The notes under the pieces are model-generated. The model saw only the letters and a program-made list of their open reading frames with translations, did no database searches and was not told the origin of the DNA. From Basidiobolus meristosporus CBS 931.73 (lineage: Eukaryota > Basidiobolomycota > Basidiobolomycetes > Basidiobolales > Basidiobolaceae): 26,125 bases of DNA. The position numbers were made by a program, and so were the translations under genes. Shown one piece after another: positions 19,833 to 26,125 of the stretch (position 1 is its first letter; each line of letters starts with the position of its first letter). The DNA lies in NCBI GenBank assembly GCA_002104905.1, contig MCFE01000920.1, forward strand, positions 1-26,125, given 5' to 3'.

Positions 19833-19864
19833 GCGGTGTTGTATAAGTCCAAACTGAGCTATAA

Positions 19865-20058
19865 GAGCTACTAGGAGATAAACTTGGGCAACTTAAGTCT
19901 GAACTTGCAAAAGATGAATATATAACAGAGAGTATTTTTGTGTCATGTGAACTATATAGATTCAAGACAAAAAAAGATGTAGTAGAAGCCCATGCAAAAG
20001 GTATGCACAAAGATAAACAAAAGCTGTATAGCAATGTTGTTGAACTACTCTCCCAACT
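19865..20058 (+). other. coding-like segment inside gypsy copy 2, possibly captured host sequence
   Basis: A plus-strand frame opens after a TAA at 19862-19864 and stays open through 20092, running from this segment into the antisense of gypsy sequence from about 20059. The unique part reads ELLGDKLGQLKSELAKDEYI, then ESIFVSCELYRFKTKKDVVE, then AHAKGMHKDKQKLYSNVVEL. Lys/Glu-rich heptad-like spacing suggests a coiled coil. No family is recognised and no start codon lies at its head. It does not match the full-length gypsy element or any other repeat in the window. Confidence 0.4.
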
Positions 20059-21423
20059 GCAGTTGCAACTGAGTAACAGGTCTTATACCTAGTACCCTCA
20101 TCATCCTTTTGGTGGTGTTAGTGGCTTGTTGGAATTATATGAGTATCCATGTACTCAATGGCTTGTTGTCTTGTTCTAAGCTGCTCATTAAAGGTCTTCC
20201 TAATAGATGGGGATACACTCATGATCTCTCCAACCAGCAAAGTGAGGTTTTGTTTCAACCACTTCTCAATGATCAGATGAGGGCTTGAGTAGCTTGCAAT
20301 CTTTGAGGTCATCTGAAAGTGAGGTAATGGTTCTTGGGTGGTCAGCATACTGGGCCTCATGTCAATGGCAACTTCAGGCTCTTCAGATTGTGGTATTATG
20401 AGGATGTGTTTGACAGCTTCTTCAAGAAGGTGTCTTTTGGCAGCAAAGGCATCAACTTCATATTGTCTGTTGTCAGGACTGCTTGAGCTCACTGTAAGAC
20501 TCCCAATAGGGGCATCAACTGTAATCTTTCTGGTTGCTGAGTTGGAAATCTGGCAAAGGGCTCTCATACCTCCTCATTGGAAATTGGTGGGGATCCTTCT
20601 TCCTTCCATGTCGGCAAGCATTCCATCAGCATCCAACTGTACAGTTTCTTCTTTGAGCTGTTGACTAAGCTTAGAGTATTCTCTTTGGGCATGCTGAGTG
20701 GAATTACACCTGATGCAGTGTCTGGGCCAAGGTTTTTGGCTCTCAGTAGTTATTTCAACTGAGCCATCAATCTTGAGGGCTAGCTTTTGCGGCTGTTTGG
20801 CAAGTAGGTGATTCTTTTGGTAGTATAGGTTTGTTTGTCAGCAACAGCACTCCTTCACTCCTTGCTCAGCTGGTCTGGCAGATTAGACTTCCGGAGTCTC
20901 ATAAAGATGGACATCTGTTTTGCTTCTAGGAGAACATGTCTCATCTCTGCAAAGCATGGAATGCTGGGCTTGTCACCCTTGGCTGCATGTATGTCCACTT
21001 TTTTTGTCATGTCTTGGGGAAGTCCTTGTGCAAGGTAAAGTGCCATGGTAAACTCAGTAATAGCTTGGGAATCTAGGAGTGGCTTGGCCATGTCTTCATA
21101 CTGCCAAATGAACTCTACATGTGGTTGCTTGGAAAGTCCAGTTCTTCTAAAGTGGCTCAGATCTTCAATTCCATAGCTTATTGGGGGTCTACCATACTTG
21201 GCTTGTAGGTAGATCTTCATTAAGGCCCAGTCAGTGAGTATTTTCCCTGTCTGAGAAGCTTGGTGGTATCTTTAGTGCAGTGGTAGGGAATTCTTCAACC
21301 ATTTCTTGTTCAGAGAGGCTGCACATCTTGCAGAGCTTCTCCCCACTCAAATAAGAAGCTTTCCACATTCTTCCCATCAAACTCTGGGGCTCTGTGTGAG
21401 TGTGGTAATGGCACAGAATTCAT
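20059..21423 (-). pseudogene. gag and protease start of gypsy copy 2
   Basis: The ATG lies at 21421-21423. The capsid segment at 21220-20855 (YEDMAKPLLDSQAITEFTMA, LYLAQGLPQDMTKKVDIHAA) ends in a stop. The knuckle near 20680-20720 reads CIRCNSTQHAQREY, with the last Cys replaced by Tyr. A linker follows at 20567-20118 (MRALCQISNSATRKITVDA, HFQMTSKIASYSS, EIMSVSPSIRKTFNEQLRTR). Similarity stops at the position equal to about 17245 of the full-length element, before the protease DSG. Multiple stops and frameshifts are present. Confidence 0.85.
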
Positions 21424-21563
21424 TCTGTGTAGGTAGGTTGGTGTTGTAATCTTGATAATATTGGTAATCTCCTTACAATAAGTGTGTAATGGCTCAAATC
21501 TTGGGGTAAATCTTGTTGGGTCCTAAGGAGCTTGTATGGGCCCCACATGTTGGGTGCTAAATA

Positions 21564-21638
21564 TGTGGTAGAGTATAGTGTAAAGGAGAAATATCTCATA
21601 TGTTGTAGAGTATAAGTGTAAAGGAGAAATATCTCCAA
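21564..21638. repeat. 37-bp tandem duplication at the LTR edge
   Basis: Two units each begin tgtggtagagtata or tgttgtagagtata and share 'gtgtaaaggagaaatatctc'. They differ at a few positions only. Confidence 0.8.
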
Positions 21639-22673
21639 CACTTCTCAAGAGTTTTGTGTGTGGGGTGTTCACTTGGTGCAATAACCTCTGGCAAAAGCTT
21701 GCCAGGAATACTTTGGTTCTGTCTCTAATCTAATGTGATGGGGAATAAAGCTACAAGCTTGTCAAGGGAAAACTATTGAGCTACAATCTCCATGTTAGTT
21801 GGCATCTTAACAAAAAGTATTAGCTGGGTTCAGTATCCTTTGAGATGACAGTGTACTAAAGCTTTCAAAGTCAAAACAGCTGTAAACTCCTCCAGCAGGG
21901 ACTTTATTAGAATGCAGCTGTAGTCAATAGTTACAAAGACAGAAAAGTATCTTTGCCTGTGCAAGAACAAACTCAAGAAAGAATCAAATACAACAAAACA
22001 TACCTAATCTGAGTATTCCTCACAAGTAGTGCTTCTATGGTCAGTTGGCCTGTCAGTGCAGCTTCCTGGGAGTGTCCTGTAGTCTGGAATTGGAAGTTCA
22101 GGTAGCAGTAGGTAGCAGTGATCACACCAATCAACAAGTTAGTATACTAATAATAGGGATGATAATTTATTGTGGAGGGATTGCCTCCCTTATATACTTT
22201 TCTCACTGGTTAGGTGATTACTAATCAAGGTATTCCAGAAGGTTCCAGTGGTCAAATAGAAATATTATTGACATCCAAATGAGCTAAGAATGCTCTAAGT
22301 AGGTGCCAGAAGGTTCTAAGAGGCACAGCCCCCCAACCAATCAGGGATCAATATATTGGAGCCTGTGTAACATAGGAATACCATATATGGTATCAAAATG
22401 GTAAGGATAGTGACACAGCTTGATCATGTGTTACAGGTACTGGTTTGGATACCTGCCTAACATAGAAGCACTTACATCCAGTAATCTAACTTAAAGTGAG
22501 GGACAACTTATGCAATAAGGTAAGCAGGTGTGATAGTCAGCCAGCTTATGGGATAATACTGATCAAGTAAGACAAATGGGATAAAACTAATATAAGGGTA
22601 GTAGAAAAATAGGGAAGTAGAAACTATGGGAATGAGCACATCTGTCAGTGGATGTCACTGTGACCCCGCTTCA
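21564..22673 (-). repeat. 5' LTR of gypsy copy 2 (about 1110 bp)
   Basis: It is colinear with the 1.08-kb LTRs but clearly more diverged. It ends in 'gtgtcactgtgacccc'-like sequence and tca. It begins with a near-perfect 37-bp tandem duplication (21564-21600 and 21601-21638) that the younger LTRs lack. Confidence 0.85.
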
Positions 22674-23214
22674 ATGTCCTCAACTCATCTGTTAAGCTGT
22701 TCCATTGATTAGTCATCTGAGATCTATCCAACTACTTAGCAGTTTCCAAGACATCAGCTGATTATTGAAGCAATTTCTCATTTATCTTATGCACCTATGA
22801 ACACCCCAACATATTCAATGAGTCCAGTCACTTGGTGCTTACTAATTCAACTTGATCAGAAAAGTATTGATAAAGTTTACTGAACCTTTTGGTTTAGTGA
22901 GTGTCTCAACGAAAACAAGATTGTGCCTCAGCAAAATTAAGAATTCAACAACTCTGGTTTAGTTTCCATCCAAGTCTAGTATATCTAGCACTCCCAAGAA
23001 ACCAAGCCTAGCCTACATAGCTAACCAAATCTGTTGCCTTTATAGCCCAGCTTGGCTATATACAAGACTATTATTAGACCAGAGCTTCTCTGGTAATATT
23101 TCTGTCACTCTTGACAATTGTAAGATTTTACGCTTAGTTGCTACTTAGGCACAGTTAACTCATTCAAGAGTTTATTACACTTTTATCTTGGAAACAACAA
23201 AGTGACCTTCTGAA
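22674..23214. repeat. dispersed repeat flank, no gene seen
   Basis: The first ~178 bases (22674-22851) are repeated at 25954-26125 with about 80-85% identity by eye. The remainder has no useful open frame and no other match found. The LTR of gypsy copy 2 ends exactly where the shared segment starts. Confidence 0.65.
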
Positions 23215-24520
23215 GCCATTTCAACCAGGAGTACACTGGAAGCATTGGGAATCATATGTAGACCTTATAAGAATATTTATCCAGAAGCAGATCACCAATA
23301 CCAACTTGACACATCCAGAGCTTTTGAGTAAGGAGTCTGTGATGTGATTTTAGTGGCAATACCTCAAATATAAAGCTGAATGCAGAGATCTCTGCTGCTA
23401 CTATATCCATTCTCTATTCTATCTTGCTAGGTGTGTAGAGAATACTGGCCATTGCTTCATCTTTTGAGAGTTTCCTATGGAGCAGATGTGTGGGGAGATC
23501 AGTAGACAAGTCAAGTTGCAGGTACTACCATATCCCAATCTCATCACAAAGATACATGGAATTCATTAAGGAAGACTTAGAAAATACTGAGGAGATATAT
23601 GCACATGGCAACACCTATACCATGGCAATAAGAAGCTAAGCAGCCGCAATGCCTGGGTAATCAGTTAAGTAATGCAAAGTTGAGCTAGCAGCAACTGGCA
23701 ACTAATTTACATTAGAAACACTCTACCAAAGTATGCAGGGTTTCTCTTGGTTGCAAGCCAGTTTCTACATCATTGAATATGAAATTTACACAAACAAGTG
23801 GCAGAGCGCACCTTTAAGGGGGACTAGAATCTGGCAGGGAGAAGGAATATATTGGCTCAATTCCAAAAAGCTCTTTTTGGATATTTGGGAGGAATTCATG
23901 GCATCAGTGACAGTAACCAGGCATATGTTTGCAAGATGCATATGTTACCAGCAATACAAGGTCTATGGTAACTTTTGAAGTACCATATTGAGCAGATACA
24001 TAGGTAAGGTGATAGAAGTGTGCTAGTTGTAACAGGTGTGCATGTTTGTAGAGGTTAATAAGCAGGAGGCCATAGTTTATTTTTTGATTTGAGCTATTTG
24101 TGGCATACCCAAGGTAGTGGTGGGTAGGCAAATAAACAGGGGTGATTATACAATGGAATATATTAATTGCATATGGGGAGATACATAATAGTAAATTGGT
24201 ATGGTAGCATTATACAGAGCTAGCTGTAGGCCACCATACTGCTGTAATAATATCATCAGAGGCTTGCAATGAGGCCATCAAGATACTATCAAGTTTTTTG
24301 CCATATATGGCAATGGGATGTACTAGCTGGTTAGATCCACTCAAATAGCTATAAAGTGCAGTAAGACTGCAATAATGCTATGCCACCCTTGGCCAAATAC
24401 CACCCAAACACCATAGTGTATTTGAGCATTGGTTGGCAGTAAAATTGGCCAAACACTGTTGTGATCCCATCTTAAGACTACATAGAGTGTCATGCATTCT
24501 AAGCTACTAGTATAAGTAGT
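23215..24520 (+). mobile_element. Plavaka-type relic, copy C (3' part)
   Basis: The start matches the transposase at FQPGVHWKHWESYVDLIRIF, equivalent to LWKHWESYVDIVGIF of copy B. It continues through the remnants of the GP and MEQMCGEIS blocks near 23440-23505 and the shared downstream segment, including the open stretch 23733-23978 (YWLNSKKLFLDIWEEFM). A deletion relative to copies A and B lies near 23555. Everything 5' of the WKHWE motif is missing. Confidence 0.75.
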
Positions 24521-24584
24521 ATTCAACAATGACAATGCAAGTACTGGATGCACTGGATATGTATTTGGACAAGTGGCCTTTATA

Positions 24585-25770
24585 AGCATTTCTACCCAGA
24601 GTACATTGGAAGCATTGGGAGGCATACATTGACATTGTAGGAATAATTATGCCAATGCAGATCACCAATGACAACTTGATCATCTGCAGCTTTTATGCAA
24701 AGGGCTTGTGACATGATTTGCGTAGCTATACTGCAAGCACAAAGCCAAACATGCAGATCTCTGCAACTACTGCATTCATACTCTAATCCATCTTGCTTAA
24801 TGTGCAGTGAATATTGGACCTTATTTCACCTTTTTGGAGTCTCTTATGGATTGGATGTGTGTGCAGATAGGTAGACATGTCAACTGGCGACTACTACCAG
24901 ATCTCAATCTCATTACTAATGTGACCTTCAATTTTTTTATGCGTATGATGAGTTTGCACTTGGAGGACACCCTGGAAGAGTTGGAATACATTGGGGAGCA
25001 ATGTGCACATGGAGACACCTATGCCATTGGCATTAAGAAGCTAAGCAGCCCCAATGCATGGTGGAATAGTTAAGTATTGCAAAGTTGGGTTGGACATAAC
25101 AAGCAACTAGTTTTTATTGGGAAAACTTTGCCAAAGTATACTGGGCTTCAATTGGGTATAAGCTGATTCTACACTATTCAATATTGAACTAATACAAACA
25201 AGAACCAGAGTGTACCTGGAAGTGGGAGTTAGATCTAGAAGGGAGAAGGGATATATTGGCCAAGTATGAGAAAGCTTTATGAGGATATTACACAAGTGTT
25301 CATGGCAAAAGTGGTGGCAACCTAGCATACCTTTGCAAGATGAATATGTAACCAGCAATACAAGCTTTATAGCAACTTTGGAAGTACTATGCTGAACAGA
25401 TATATAGTTGAGGAGATAAAAGTGTGTCAATTGCAGCAGGTGTGTTCTTATGTTGGGGTTAGTAGGCAGGAGGCCATATTTGATTTGATTTAAGCTATAC
25501 ATGACATACCCATGGTAGAGTGGGTAAGCAAATAAATTGGGATGATTCTGCAATGGTGTATATGAATGGTGTAAGGGGAAGTTGCTAATGGAAGTACCAT
25601 TTGGTAAATTGGTAAAGTAGCATTATACAAAATTGGCTGTAGGCTGCCATACTGCCATTTTAGTAACAATAGATGTCTGCAAGAGGGCCATCAAGATACT
25701 ATCAGTTGTTTTCCATATATTTTAATTGGATGTACTAGCTGGCTGGAACTGCACAAACAAGTATAGGCCA
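24585..25770 (+). mobile_element. Plavaka-type relic, copy D (3' part)
   Basis: This is a direct repeat of copy C, starting at the equivalent point (FLPRVHWKHWEAYIDIVGII). The open stretch 24807-25073 carries the end of the core, MNIGPYFTF, IGRHVNWRLLPDLNLITNV and LHLEDTLEELEYIGEQCAHG. It shares the same 5' truncation point as copy C within a few bases. Confidence 0.75.
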
Positions 25771-25953
25771 ACATGGAACCATGTGTTGTGCATCAACATT
25801 TAACACTTAGCCAACTTCACTCCATTACAAAATCTAGTACTCTAACTGATTTTCCCTAACCCAAACATAACTAATCCCTGTTATGGTTTATTTTATCACT
25901 TCTCAGAAGCTATTTTTTAGCTGTCAAACCTGATCAATTTTTGAGTGGTCATT
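25771..25953. other. AT-rich spacer, nothing recognised
   Basis: There is no open frame of note. It separates copy D from the second copy of the 22674 repeat. Confidence 0.4.
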
Positions 25954-26125
25954 ATGTCCTCAACTGATCTGCTAAGCCTTTCCAAAGGATTAGTCATCTG
26001 ATATCTATCCAACCACTTAGTAATTGTCAAGATATTAGCTGATTAATGATGCAATTTCTCATTTATCTCACGCACCTATCAACACCCCAACAGATTTCAT
26101 TTAGTCCAGTCTCTTGGCACTTACT
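25954..26125. repeat. second copy of the 22674-22851 repeat, cut by the window end
   Basis: It shares 'atgtcctcaact', 'gattagtcatctga', 'gcaatttctcatttatct' and 'caacaccccaaca' in order with 22674-22851. Confidence 0.75.

Larger units (their letters stand above)
19835..22673 (-). mobile_element. degraded chimeric copy 2 of the same gypsy family
   Basis: On the minus strand this has a 5' LTR (22673-21564), a primer-binding site, gag and the very start of protease, and then loses similarity near 20059. RT, RNase H and integrase are absent. Beyond a 205-bp unrelated segment, 19835-19853 matches the outer end of the family LTR at 18 of 19 positions, suggesting the stub of its 3' LTR. Confidence 0.75.

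Noticed and set aside
24341-24625. 94-codon minus-strand ORF as a gene
   Set aside because: It runs antisense across the end of Plavaka copy C into the start of copy D and has no protein-like motifs.
1-26125. CRISPR array, tRNA or rRNA genes, bacterial operons
   Set aside because: No regularly spaced short repeats, no cloverleaf with conserved arms, no ribosomal sequence; gene content is fungal transposons.

Overview
The window is a transposon graveyard from a filamentous fungus. Most likely it is a basidiomycete of the Agaricomycetes: the most complete element is a Ty3/gypsy retrotransposon with an FVDD reverse transcriptase of the style common in that group, and there are four relics of a Plavaka-type DNA transposase, a family typical of Agaricomycotina. 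Base composition is AT-rich, there is no operon structure, and almost every coding trace is broken. I see no tRNA, rRNA or clear housekeeping gene. All identities and boundaries below come from reading and hand alignment.

Layout. Positions 1-1095 hold the 3' part of a Plavaka relic (copy A, plus strand). Next comes the one intact-looking non-transposon ORF, a small HIRAN-domain protein (1256-1795, minus). Upstream of it are coding-like traces, split by a 154-bp solo LTR with a perfect 5-bp target duplication (1949-2102). A 349-bp copia-type solo LTR lies at 2432-2780, and a decayed Harbinger/HARBI1-like DDE transposase at 3241-4071 (plus). A minus-strand Ty1/copia relic (about 4228-7479) keeps its 5' LTR, gag, integrase and half of RT. 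A short antiparallel copia fragment (7480-7560) and a gag-protease fragment of the gypsy family (about 7563-8810) follow. The longest Plavaka relic (copy B, minus, about 8860-12390) carries a 378-bp insertion with a 7-bp target duplication.

The centrepiece is a full-length Ty3/gypsy element at 12639-19832 (minus). Its two ~1.08-kb LTRs are about 98% identical, and it has a primer-binding site, a polypurine tract and a single-frame gag-pol of about 1617 codons interrupted by five stop codons but no frameshift. Directly beside it sits an older, chimeric copy of the same family (about 19835-22673). It lacks RT, RNase H and integrase, and carries about 205 bp of unrelated coding-like sequence instead. 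The right end (22674-26125) is a dispersed repeat with two tandem Plavaka 3' fragments (copies C and D).

How it fits together: nothing here forms a working pathway. The elements record nested insertion, truncation and duplication. The full-length gypsy copy looks young by its LTRs but cannot make its own enzymes as read, so it was either moved in trans or disabled after insertion. The items most worth following are the HIRAN ORF, the chimeric gypsy copy and the insertion at 9452-9829.
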